From PALSA-555 sp963731625 (GTDB lineage: Bacteria > Actinomycetota > Acidimicrobiia > IMCC26256 > PALSA-555): a stretch of DNA of 64,000 nt. The translations under genes and the position numbers were made by a program. Within the stretch, counting starts at the first letter, position 1. Every line of letters begins with the position of its first letter. The stretch covers positions 248,001 to 312,000 of the forward strand of contig CAVSWH010000001.1 of NCBI GenBank assembly GCA_963731625.1, given 5' to 3'. The notes below the pieces were generated by a model. The model was not told the origin of the DNA, did no database searches, and saw only the letters and a list, made by a program, of their open reading frames with translations. This document shows, piece by piece, positions 52,226 to 60,371 of the stretch.

Positions 52226-53371
52226 CTACGGGTGTGCGAGGGGCTCCAAAACCGCCAAGCGCGGGGCCGTCGGGCGTTCCGATGCAGAGGAGGCCACGGC
52301 AGCGTCACGGCCGAGCTCGCGTAGGAAGCGGTAATGGGAGGCGAACGCCGCACGTAGGTTCGGAAACTCGTGGTAGGGCAGCCCGAGGTCCTCGCACGTC
52401 GCCTTGATGCCGGGCGCGATCGAACGCAAGTGAACAGGTGCGATTCGGGGAAAGAGGTGGTGTTCGATGTGCTGGTTGAGCCCACCGAAATACCAGCGCA
52501 GCAACGGATTCCCGAGCCGGACGTTCGCCGCGCCGAGCACCTGCGTGACCGCCCATTCGGAGGCGATGACCCCTCTGTCAGGTACCGGGAACTCCACCGG
52601 CTCGACGTAGTGAGTCGGGGCGAGGATCGCAGCCAGTACCGTGCCGGCAACGAGGAAGACCCCGGCAAGCACGGCGAGCACGCCATACGCGGGGTGGGTC
52701 GCAAACCCCAGCGCGAGGAACACCGGCAGGATCCCAAACTTCTCGACGGTCAGCCCGAATGTTCGCAAGGCGCTGGCGTCACGGACCTTGCGGCCCTTCA
52801 GGCGTCCGAAGACGATGAACTGACGGTCGCCGTTCAAAGCCATGGCCGCGCCAGCGAACGGATAGAGCGCCCACACGTAGAGATGTTGATAACGGTGCCA
52901 GCGGCGCAGCGGCTGGAGCGAGTCAAGTCGGAGGATCGCCCCCTGGCTCACGTCGCCATCGAGGCCCTCCACGTTCGTGAACGCGTGATGCCCTTCGTTG
53001 TGCTTCACCGTCCACCATCGGCAGCTGATCGCGAGTGGAGCGGCAAGGTAGGCGACGGCCCAGTTCACTCGGTGGGAACGCGCGAGCACCTGGTGGAGGG
53101 CGGTGTGGTGCACCACCGTAAAGTTGGCTGTGACCGCGAGGCCGAGCGATACCGTGCACACGACGTCCCACATCAGCGACAGGTGCACGAAGAGCAGCAG
53201 GCCGAGGGTCGCGTAGAACCACAGGAGCGCGGGAACGACGGCGACCCAGCCGCGGAGCCCACCCCGCGCTGTCCGGCCACTGGCCCGGAGCCGCTCGAGC
53301 GCGACCTCGCGCAGAACCCGGTGTACGTCACCCTTTGCATATCGGCACGCACCGTCGGTGCTCGAACCCAC
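52226..53371 (-). CDS. Acyl-lipid/acyl-CoA fatty acid desaturase
   Basis: 381-residue diiron membrane desaturase. Three His boxes: HHTALH (88-93), HNEGHH (124-129) and QHIEHH (300-305), the last with the Gln of the front-end delta-5/6-type group, though no cytochrome b5 domain is present. Helices at about 42-65, 70-95, 105-120, 170-190, 210-250. It would introduce a double bond in membrane acyl chains with ferredoxin or similar as donor. GTG 53371 is taken as the start. It is divergent from the patatin-cNMP gene, 101 bp away. Confidence 0.9.
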   Translation of the reverse strand: MGSSTDGACRYAKGDVHRVLREVALERLRASGRTARGGLRGWVAVVPALLWFYATLGLLLFVHLSLMWDVVCTVSLGLAVTANFTVVHHTALHQVLARSHRVNWAVAYLAAPLAISCRWWTVKHNEGHHAFTNVEGLDGDVSQGAILRLDSLQPLRRWHRYQHLYVWALYPFAGAAMALNGDRQFIVFGRLKGRKVRDASALRTFGLTVEKFGILPVFLALGFATHPAYGVLAVLAGVFLVAGTVLAAILAPTHYVEPVEFPVPDRGVIASEWAVTQVLGAANVRLGNPLLRWYFGGLNQHIEHHLFPRIAPVHLRSIAPGIKATCEDLGLPYHEFPNLRAAFASHYRFLRELGRDAAVASSASERPTAPRLAVLEPLAHP

Positions 53372-53472
53372 GCCACCCCCGCCCCGCTTGGGACGACCTC
53401 ATGATCGCGCCCGGGGCCGCACGCGACAAGCGTTTCAGCCGCGAGACACGTTAACCGGGTTACGATCCGGCC

Positions 53473-55275
53473 GTGCCGGTGCCGCTGCCGGAATCCGAGA
53501 GGAACGCGCACCAGCTAGCGCGTCTCGAGTTGCTCTCCGCGCTGTCGCCAGACGCTCTCGAAGCGCTGGCCACGGAGGTCGAGTGGCTGAGGGTCCATGC
53601 CGGCGAGGTCGTCTTTAACGAGGGAGAAGCAGCCGACAGCGCCTGCTTTGTGCTTCGGGGGCGGCTCCGCGCCTCGACCGAGAGTGACGGGTCGCAACGA
53701 GTCATCGGCGAGATTGCATCGGGTCAGCCCGTTGGCGAGCTCGGCTTGCTGGCCGGCGTGTCGCGAACCGCGACGGTACGTGCGGTTCGCGACACGGATC
53801 TCATCCGCCTTCCCCGGGCCACGCTGGACACGCTTCTTCAATCGGCCCCAGAGGTGATTACGAGCCTCGTGCGTGTGATCGCGACTCGCGCGGCGCTGTC
53901 GGGACGATCGGTCGGTGACACGGTGAAGACGGCGGCCACGACGGTCGCGTTGGTAGCGACTGAGGACGGCGTCGACATGCGAGCCGTCAGCGATCGTCTG
54001 GTACGCACACTGGAGCGACACGGCGCTGTGCTTCGTTGGCGCAGTGATGGCAACCCCAGTCAAGCAGCAGAGGCGCTGAAGGAGACGCTCGACGCGCACG
54101 ATCGCACCGCGAGCATCGCAGTACTCGAGGTCCACGCACCAGCGTCGGACGCCGCCGTTGCGGCGCTACGTCAAGCCGACCGGATTCTTGTGCTGGCCGA
54201 CGCTGATCGTGCTCCCGGCCTCGGCGAGGTGGGACCGCTGTTGTCGACGGTTTCAGACTATGGGTGCGATCCTCGCGTCGAACTCGTCCTCCTGCACCCA
54301 GCTTCCCGTGCGCTACCCAGCAACACGCGCCGACGCCTCGCCGTGTGGCCATTCGCTGCACATCACCACGTTCGCAAGGAGTCGGCCGACGACTTCGATC
54401 GACTTGGTCGAGCCGTTCGGGAGGAGGAGATCGGACTAGTGCTCGGCGGGGGCGGCGGCCGCGGGATGGCCCACATCGGCGTCTGGCGTGCGATTACCGA
54501 GGCGAGCCTTCCGATTGACCGCATCGCCGGCGCAAGCGTCGGAGCGGTCATTGGCGCGCAGATCGCCGCAGGATGGTCCTCCGAGCGCATGCACACGGCG
54601 AATCGCGCCGAATGGTCCGCGAATCGCGTCGTGAAGCGTCCCGCCTTTCCCCTCTATTCGTTGCTGTCACCGTCAGCGGGGGAACGCATGGTCGAGCGGT
54701 TCTTTGGCCACGCCGACCTTGAGGATCTCTGGCTTCCCTGCCAAGTCGCGACGGTCGACCTGACGCGATGCTGCCTCTCGATAAGAGACACGGGGCCGGT
54801 GGCACGTTGGACGTTGGCGAGCGCCACACCGCCCGGTATTTGGCCTCCAGTTGTCGATGAGGATGGGGCACTCTTCGTTGACGGAGCGGTGATCGACAAC
54901 CTTCCCGTCGTGCCGATGAAGGAGACGGGTGCGCGACACGTGATCGCGGTCAACGTCTCACGGCAGAGCACCTTCTCCGCGCCGCCCGGCACGACCGACG
55001 CTCCGCGGCTTGGCGCGGTCTTACGCCAAATCCCACGCGCGCTTCGGCTGCCCAATTTCCCCAGCGTTCTTCAGACCCTCAACCGTACGGCCCTCGTTAC
55101 AGGTCTCGCTGGCCACGCCCGCGCCCGCGAGCTGTGCGACCTCTTCCTCACGCCGCCGGTCGAGCACATCTCTCTGAATGACTACGGCGCCATAGATGAC
55201 GCCGTCCGACTTGGCTACGAGTCGGCTCGGGATGCCTTCGCTGAGCGAGCGGACGCGCTCGCCTCGTGGACCTGA
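53473..55275 (+). CDS. Second cNMP-binding plus patatin-like phospholipase
   Basis: 600 residues, same architecture as the minus-strand gene at 49906. cNMP domain about 15-140 with cassette GELGLLAGVSRTATV (Arg98). Interior domain about 155-310. Patatin domain 320-590 with GGGGGRG (325-331), GASVG (Ser355) and FVDGAVIDNLP (Asp470). The catalytic third element is Asp-Gly-Ala rather than Asp-Gly-Gly. It starts at GTG 53473 and is divergent from the desaturase, with which it may be co-regulated. Two such enzymes so close together suggest specialised lysophospholipid turnover (inference). Confidence 0.9.
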   Translation: MPVPLPESERNAHQLARLELLSALSPDALEALATEVEWLRVHAGEVVFNEGEAADSACFVLRGRLRASTESDGSQRVIGEIASGQPVGELGLLAGVSRTATVRAVRDTDLIRLPRATLDTLLQSAPEVITSLVRVIATRAALSGRSVGDTVKTAATTVALVATEDGVDMRAVSDRLVRTLERHGAVLRWRSDGNPSQAAEALKETLDAHDRTASIAVLEVHAPASDAAVAALRQADRILVLADADRAPGLGEVGPLLSTVSDYGCDPRVELVLLHPASRALPSNTRRRLAVWPFAAHHHVRKESADDFDRLGRAVREEEIGLVLGGGGGRGMAHIGVWRAITEASLPIDRIAGASVGAVIGAQIAAGWSSERMHTANRAEWSANRVVKRPAFPLYSLLSPSAGERMVERFFGHADLEDLWLPCQVATVDLTRCCLSIRDTGPVARWTLASATPPGIWPPVVDEDGALFVDGAVIDNLPVVPMKETGARHVIAVNVSRQSTFSAPPGTTDAPRLGAVLRQIPRALRLPNFPSVLQTLNRTALVTGLAGHARARELCDLFLTPPVEHISLNDYGAIDDAVRLGYESARDAFAERADALASWT

Positions 55276-55408
55276 CTCGACGGTTGGCGCTCGGACGGCT
55301 GCTCCTCGACGAGCAACGACGGGATCTACCGACCCGTTCGCCAACCCAGCGGCCATCTTGTCGCCAGGTCCCCCTTTCTGGTCTTGCCAACTGCGAGGCG
55401 ACCCAGCT

Positions 55409-55434
55409 GACTCGCGGTTCTGTAACCGCGAGTC
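55409..55434 (+). repeat. Dispersed hairpin repeat, copy 8 (perfect)
   Basis: Perfect 11-bp arms GACTCGCGGTT / AACCGCGAGTC with loop CTGT, 26 bp. It lies between convergent genes (stops at 55275 and 55486). Of all copies this one would make the strongest RNA hairpin and could act as a bidirectional terminator. Confidence 0.85.
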
Positions 55435-55485
55435 GCGAGAGGGCTCACCTCGCGAGCCTGGTCCGGCACCGCCAGGCCAACGACC

Positions 55486-55827
55486 TCAGCGGGGTAGATA
55501 GAAGTTTGGCCCGACGGGATCGCCGCCGCGTGCACAGAACCGGGTGACCAGATCCACTGCGGCCTGCTGAGCCGCTGGCCCGACAGCCTGCCCAAGCTGG
55601 CGACCAAGCGAGCGAGCACCTTTCGACCGAGATCGCTTGAGCAACCCGGCCATGTAGGCGACGGTGCTCGCTCGGCCTGCGCTGCCAGCCTCCTGTCCGT
55701 TGTAGAAGGCGACCTCGAAACACACTTGCCGCGCATTGGCGTCCAGCCGCGGGCGTGTAGCGGCACCAGCCAGCGTCGGGCTGGATAGCACTGCCACGAG
55801 GACGGCTATGGGAGTCAGCCTGCGCAT
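55486..55827 (-). CDS. Small exported protein of unknown function
   Basis: 113 residues. Signal peptide MRRLTPIAVLVAVLSSPTLAGAAT (about 1-24, Ala-x-Ala cleavage). The mature part is alpha-helical, basic and has two cysteines (RQVCFEVAFY and TRFCARGG) that may pair. It ends FYLPR. No family recognised. ATG 55827 chosen because it opens the signal peptide; an upstream frame to 55962 gives no signal. Confidence 0.6.
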   Translation of the reverse strand: MRRLTPIAVLVAVLSSPTLAGAATRPRLDANARQVCFEVAFYNGQEAGSAGRASTVAYMAGLLKRSRSKGARSLGRQLGQAVGPAAQQAAVDLVTRFCARGGDPVGPNFYLPR

Positions 55828-56185
55828 TTGGGGGATGATGCCACCGTCCTCGACCGCGGAGACATCAGCCACGCCGTCCTCGTTGCAACGTGGACGCGCC
55901 GACACGACCGGCAGCCGGACGCCCGGGGAAACGATCGCCCTACCCGGTGAAGCGCGGCGCACGCACGGTTGGGCAGCCGACTCGCGGACGAAGTCACCTG
56001 GCGAACCTCCTGCGCACCGATCGGGCCACAGGACGATGCCTTCGACTCCGTGCTGGTTGACATCGGAAGCCGGAGCTACCTAGAGCGCGGCGTCGTTCGA
56101 TCAGCGATGATCCTCGACGTTGATGGGGTCGTCAGCCGGACCGGTCCGGCTCATACACGAGCCTCGGGCGTTAGCGTGACCTGCA
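55828..56185. other. Intergenic, no gene recognised
   Basis: About 360 bases between divergent genes. Only short Arg-rich frames. GGGAAAG near 56187 is at the start codon of the next gene, so no clear Shine-Dalgarno sequence is visible. Confidence 0.4.
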
Positions 56186-56848
56186 ATGGGAAAGCTCCTT
56201 CTTCAGGTTGTCCCGCTCGCATTAGGAGCTGCGGTTAGCCCGGCTCTTCTGACCGTCATGGTTCTCACCATCAGCTCGCCCCGCCGCGGCGTGGCCCGCG
56301 GCGTCGCGCTGACGGCCGGCGTCCTCGCCTCCCTCGCGGTCCTGACGGCCCTCGGACTCACGGTCCTGTCGCACGTCACGAGTCACGCCAGCGCCACAAA
56401 GACCGCAGTCTCCGACGCCGTCGACGTCACCGTCGGACTCATACTCCTGGCGCTCGCACTCAAAGCCTTGGTCGACCACAAGACCAGCCCGACCAGCGAC
56501 GACGCCCCGGACACCTCACGTCGTGCACCGATGGGGCTGCTGGCGACCTTTGGTGCCGGAGCCGCGCTGATGGTCACCAACGTCACGACGATCATCCTCT
56601 ATGTCCCCGCGATGAAGGAAATCACCAAGTCCGACGTCTCCGACACTGGAAAGGCTGTCGCCGCACTCATCGTCTTGTTCATTACGGCCTTGCCAGTCCT
56701 GCTTCCACTCGCGGTGCGTCTCGCGGCCCCGACGGCCTCGCAGCGCTGGCTCGGTTCACTCAACGCCACGATCAGCCGGCACCATCGCGCCGTCATCGTC
56801 GCAGTCGAAGTCGTGTTTGGTGTCTACTTGCTGGCGAAGGGTCTCTAG
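56186..56848 (+). CDS. GAP/SfLAP-family membrane protein (LysE-like fold)
   Basis: 220 residues with six hydrophobic helices. The N-terminus VVPLALGAAVSPALLTVMVLTISSPRRGVARGVAL and the central GAGAALMVTNVTTIILYVPAMKEI are typical of the Sap/GAP (peptidoglycolipid-addressing, sulfolipid-addressing) family, which moves surface lipids in mycobacteria and is related to LysE exporters. It stands alone here. The lipid substrate is unknown; the nearby patatin/desaturase block is suggestive. Confidence 0.85.
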   Translation: MGKLLLQVVPLALGAAVSPALLTVMVLTISSPRRGVARGVALTAGVLASLAVLTALGLTVLSHVTSHASATKTAVSDAVDVTVGLILLALALKALVDHKTSPTSDDAPDTSRRAPMGLLATFGAGAALMVTNVTTIILYVPAMKEITKSDVSDTGKAVAALIVLFITALPVLLPLAVRLAAPTASQRWLGSLNATISRHHRAVIVAVEVVFGVYLLAKGL

Positions 56849-56928
56849 CGATACGCGCAATTGCGGGTCGCGCACCTGGAAAGCCCGGGCCCGAGAGGTC
56901 CGGGCAGGCGTATGGACTTTGCTTGGTT

Positions 56929-57027
56929 GACTCGCGGTTACGGGACCGCGAGTCGCCCTAGTCCGGGAGCCGCGTCCGTTGCCCGGTTCGGCTGCAAGCC
57001 GGCTCGCGCTACCCACGAGCGCGCGTC
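56929..57027 (+). repeat. Dispersed hairpin repeat, doublet (copies 9 and 10)
   Basis: Copy 9: 56929-56954, perfect 10-bp arms GACTCGCGGT / ACCGCGAGTC, loop TACGGG. Copy 10: 57001-57027, degraded (GGCTCGCGCT ... GCGCGCGTC). Spacer 46 bases, again ending TTCGGCTGCAAGCC. Between convergent genes. Confidence 0.8.
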
Positions 57028-57141
57028 ACCGGAGCGGTGATGTTTCTCTCACGTCACCGAGTCTCGGCCGGCGCGCACGCGACCTCGTGCGGTTCGGTCC
57101 CTCTGATGGCTGACCACAGCCCGAAGTTCCGCGGCGACGGG

Positions 57142-57411
57142 CTACCTCTCGATGTAGACCGTCATCGGTTGCACGACTCCGTGCCGATCCATAGCGGCCA
57201 CGACCTCGGCGGGTGGGGAGGTCATCGCGGCTACGACTGCCGCGGGATCCTGCGCGTCGGCAGTCACAGCGATGGCCTTGCTTCCGTCTTGGGCCACGTA
57301 GTCCACGACATTGCTGCATCCCATGGCAGAGATGGCATTGGCTCGCTCCGCCTTGCCCTTCAGCCAGTTGTCAACGTCAAGGACGTCGTGGGTCACGACC
57401 ATCTTCGCCAT
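57142..57411 (-). CDS. Small cytosolic protein, possibly dimeric alpha/beta-barrel type
   Basis: 89 residues. The start MAKMVVTHDVLDVDNWLKGKAERA and the end GVVQPMTVYIER give one strand-helix-strand-strand unit, the pattern of small ferredoxin-like (ABM/EthD-type) proteins. No catalytic motif is assigned. ATG 57411 has AAAGGAA upstream. It converges with the GAP-family gene. Confidence 0.6.
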   Translation of the reverse strand: MAKMVVTHDVLDVDNWLKGKAERANAISAMGCSNVVDYVAQDGSKAIAVTADAQDPAAVVAAMTSPPAEVVAAMDRHGVVQPMTVYIER

Positions 57412-57905
57412 GGCGGTTCCTTTCGAGGAGGCGCGTCCGATCCACCTGGACGCCGCGTGGAGCCGCCTTCTAACACGAGCGTGACGAGTTGTCGACCCTG
57501 TGGCTGACACGCACCGCGGGTCGAGACCTCTGGCCCGATTGGTGACCCGTTGAGATCGTGTGGATCGTGACTCGCGGTTCCCCGGATCGCGAGTCCGTTT
57601 CAGCGGACGCGGGGACGGCGCTCGAGTCCAAGGCCAGCCGGTGAGCCCTGGCGCGGGCGCGCGCTGGGAGGACGCGGGCGCGGCGCCGAGGCAGCTGGTT
57701 GGCGTTCCCGGTGTTCGCCGCGATCACGGTCCTGCCGTGCTGGATCCCTCGGGGTCCGCCGCGCCTGGACCCGGTTGCCCGCCGGTGGTGTTGGTTGTGC
57801 CGCCCCGCCGCCACCGCCATCGCCTCCACCTCGGGCGGCGCGGCGCCGCGGTTCTGGGCCACGATGGGACAGCAGCGAACCGGGCGCCCCGAGGCAGGAG
57901 GACCG
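57412..57905. other. Intergenic with one hairpin repeat, no gene
   Basis: About 490 bases between the divergent small protein and mycothione reductase genes. Contains hairpin copy 11 at 57569-57595. A long minus-strand open frame runs antisense through the mycothione reductase into this region but has no family likeness. Confidence 0.5.
57569..57595 (+). repeat. Dispersed hairpin repeat, copy 11
   Basis: GACTCGCGGT, TCCCCGG, ATCGCGAGTC, 27 bp. Last copy in the window; none was found in 57.6-64 kb. Confidence 0.8.
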
Positions 57906-59279
57906 ATGGCGGAGCACTTTGACCTGGTCGTCGTGGGCGCCGGGTCGGGCAACCTCCTGTTCGGGCACGCGGACCTGTCGGACTGGCGGGTCGCGATCGT
58001 CGAGCGCGACCGCTTCGGGGGCACCTGCCTGAACCGCGGGTGCATCCCATCGAAGATGTTGGTGCACACCGCCGACGTGGCCGACACCGTCCGGGACGCG
58101 GAGCGCTTCGGTGTCCACGCCCATCTTGACGGCGTCGACTGGCCGGCGGTCCACGACCGCGTCTGGAACCGGCTCGACCCGCTGCCGGGCTCCGCGTCGC
58201 GCTACCGCGAGGGGCGCGGGATCGCGGTGTACCACGAGGACGCCCGGTTCGTCGGCGACAAGACCCTCGAGGTCGGCGGCGAGACGATCACCGGTGAGCG
58301 CTTCGTGCTGGCGGCCGGCGCCCGAACGATCATCCCCGACCTGCCCGGGCTCTCCGACGTCGACTACGAGACCTCGGACACGATCATGCGCCGGCCCACG
58401 GCGCCGGCCCGCCTCGTGATCCTCGGCGGCGGGTTCGTCGCCGCCGAGCTCGGCCACGTCTACTCGGCGCTCGGCACCGACGTCACGATCTGCGCCCGCG
58501 GGGACCGGCTCCTCCCCCGCGAGGACACCGACGTCGCGTATGCCTTCACGAACAAGGCGCGCGAGTGGGCGACCCTCGAGCTCGACACGATCGCCGAGCG
58601 TGTCGAACGGACGGGCGACGGGATCCGTCTCACCCTCGCCCGCCACGGCGAACCCGTCACCGTCGACGGCGACTGTCTGCTGGTGGCCGTCGGCCGGACG
58701 CCCAACGGAGATGTCCTCGACGTCGCCCGGACCGGCGTCAAGACTGACCACGGCCGCGTCCTCATCGACGACACGTTCTGCACCAGCGAGCCCGGCATCT
58801 GGGCCTTCGGGGACCTCACGAGCCGCTACCAGCTGAAGCACTGCGCGAACCAAGAGGGTCGCATCGTCGCCCACAACTTGCGTCACCCCGAGGACCTCCA
58901 GCACGCCAGCACGGTCCCGGTCCCCCACGCAGTGTTCAGCAGTCCCCAGATCGCCGCGATCGGTCCCACGGAGGCCGAGCTCCGCGAGACCGGACGGCCG
59001 TACGTGGCGACGCAGCGGCGCTACAGCGGCGTCGCCTACGGCTGGGCGCTCGAGGACACGAGCAGCTTCCTGAAGGTGCTCGGCGACCCCGAGACGCGCT
59101 GCTTGATCGGGGCGCACCTCATCGGGCCGCAGGCGTCCATGCTGATCCAGCCGCTCGTGCAGGCGATGTACCTCGGGAACACCGTCGACGAGGTCGCACA
59201 CAACGTCGTATACATCCACCCAGCGCTCACCGAGGTGGTCGAGAACGCCTGCATCGACCTCGCCAAGCTGTTCCCATGA
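57906..59279 (+). CDS. mtr: Mycothione reductase
   Basis: 457-residue flavoprotein disulfide reductase keeping mycothiol reduced with NADPH. FAD motif VVVGAGSGN (8-16), active disulfide GGTCLNRGCIPSK (C41, C46), NAD(P)-binding LVILGGGFVAAELGHVYSALG, and the C-terminal catalytic His in YIHPALTEVVENA. The short sequence after the first GxGxGN, GSGNLLF instead of GPGGYVAA, and the GCIPSK context are characteristic of mycothione reductase. ATG 57906 with GGAGG just upstream. It is the best evidence for an actinobacterium. Confidence 0.95.
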   Translation: MAEHFDLVVVGAGSGNLLFGHADLSDWRVAIVERDRFGGTCLNRGCIPSKMLVHTADVADTVRDAERFGVHAHLDGVDWPAVHDRVWNRLDPLPGSASRYREGRGIAVYHEDARFVGDKTLEVGGETITGERFVLAAGARTIIPDLPGLSDVDYETSDTIMRRPTAPARLVILGGGFVAAELGHVYSALGTDVTICARGDRLLPREDTDVAYAFTNKAREWATLELDTIAERVERTGDGIRLTLARHGEPVTVDGDCLLVAVGRTPNGDVLDVARTGVKTDHGRVLIDDTFCTSEPGIWAFGDLTSRYQLKHCANQEGRIVAHNLRHPEDLQHASTVPVPHAVFSSPQIAAIGPTEAELRETGRPYVATQRRYSGVAYGWALEDTSSFLKVLGDPETRCLIGAHLIGPQASMLIQPLVQAMYLGNTVDEVAHNVVYIHPALTEVVENACIDLAKLFP

Positions 59280-59300
59280 GCCGCGCGCCGCGGCCGCCGG

Positions 59301-60371
59301 CTACCCGACGGACGCCGCGTGCTCCGCAGCCCGGGTCATGAGGTCGATCGTGATCGGCCCGAATGCCTCCATCTTCGGGTTGTCCGCGCCGCCCGACTTG
59401 TAGCGGGCGTACTGGGCCTCGAGCACGATCGCGAGCTTGAAGCGGGCGAGGATCTCGTAGTAGTCGATGTCGGCCGTCGAGCGGCCGCTCACCTCCTCGT
59501 AGTGGGCGAGCAGCGCAGCGTGGGACGGCATGCCGACCATGTCGACGTAGCCGCGTCCCTCCGCGTCCTCACCCTCACGGGGCCAGCTGTTCGTCACCCA
59601 ACCGAGGTCGAGGAGCGGGTCCCCGATCGTCGTCATCTCCCAGTCGACGATCGCGGCGAGCCGCGCCGGCGCGCCGTGGGCGAACATCACGTTCGCGAAC
59701 TGGTAGTCGCCGTGGATGATCCCCGGCTCGTAGGTCGACGGGATGTGGTCGCGCAGCCACGCCGCCGTCTCCGCGGTGCCGGGCAGGTCCCGGCAGTTGT
59801 TCTTCTGCAGATGGGCGAGCCAGCGGTCGACCTGGCGCTCGAGGAACCCGTCGGGCTTCCCGAAGCCCTCGAGGCCCCGGGCACGCCAGTCCACGCGGGC
59901 GAGGCGGGCGATGCCGTCGACGAGCTGGATCCCGAGCCCGGCGCGTGCATCGAGGTCCGTGTCGAAGGGCGGAGGCCATTGCCGCTGGTAGCTCATCGGG
60001 GACCAGCCGTCGACGTGACCCATCAGATAGAACGCGGCGCCGATCACGCTCGGGTCGTCACAGGCCGCGATCGCCTCGGGGTGCGGGACGTCAGTGCCGT
60101 TCAGCGCCTCGAGCACGCGGTACTCGCGCAGCATCGTCTCGTTGCGACCCTCGGGGACGACGCGCGGCGGGCGCCGCAGCGCCATGCGGTGCTCCCCGCG
60201 GCGGATCTCGAAGATCTCGTTCGAGGAGCCGCCGCTGATGAAGCTCGTCTCCATCGGCTCGCCCGACCCCGGCAGGCCCCGCGCGTCCATCCATGCACTG
60301 AGCGCAGGGATGTCGACGAGGCCCTCGGTGCGCGCCGCCTCGTCGATGTTCTCCCAGGCGTTCACGCTCAC
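59301..60371 (-). CDS. Phosphotransferase-family protein (APH/choline-kinase-like, ACAD10-associated)
   Basis: 356 residues. Protein-kinase-like fold: N-lobe SFISGGSSNEIFEIRRGEHRMALRRPP, catalytic loop IIHGDYQFANVMFAHG, metal site AAIVDWEMTTIGDPLLDLGW. In mammals the same domain is fused to ACAD10/11 acyl-CoA dehydrogenases, and there it phosphorylates 4-hydroxyacyl-CoAs. The gene overlaps the acyl-CoA dehydrogenase stop by 4 bases (GTGA) here, so a related role is likely. GTG 60371 or 60365. Confidence 0.87.
   Translation of the reverse strand: MSVNAWENIDEAARTEGLVDIPALSAWMDARGLPGSGEPMETSFISGGSSNEIFEIRRGEHRMALRRPPRVVPEGRNETMLREYRVLEALNGTDVPHPEAIAACDDPSVIGAAFYLMGHVDGWSPMSYQRQWPPPFDTDLDARAGLGIQLVDGIARLARVDWRARGLEGFGKPDGFLERQVDRWLAHLQKNNCRDLPGTAETAAWLRDHIPSTYEPGIIHGDYQFANVMFAHGAPARLAAIVDWEMTTIGDPLLDLGWVTNSWPREGEDAEGRGYVDMVGMPSHAALLAHYEEVSGRSTADIDYYEILARFKLAIVLEAQYARYKSGGADNPKMEAFGPITIDLMTRAAEHAASVG

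Noticed and set aside
37311..57595. Hairpin repeats as a CRISPR array
   Set aside because: They are dispersed over 20 kb with irregular spacing, lie between different genes, and no cas gene is present.
57600..59219. Long minus-strand open frame opposite mycothione reductase
   Set aside because: It is the antisense shadow of a high-GC gene; the translation is Asp/Val/Arg-rich without any family motif.
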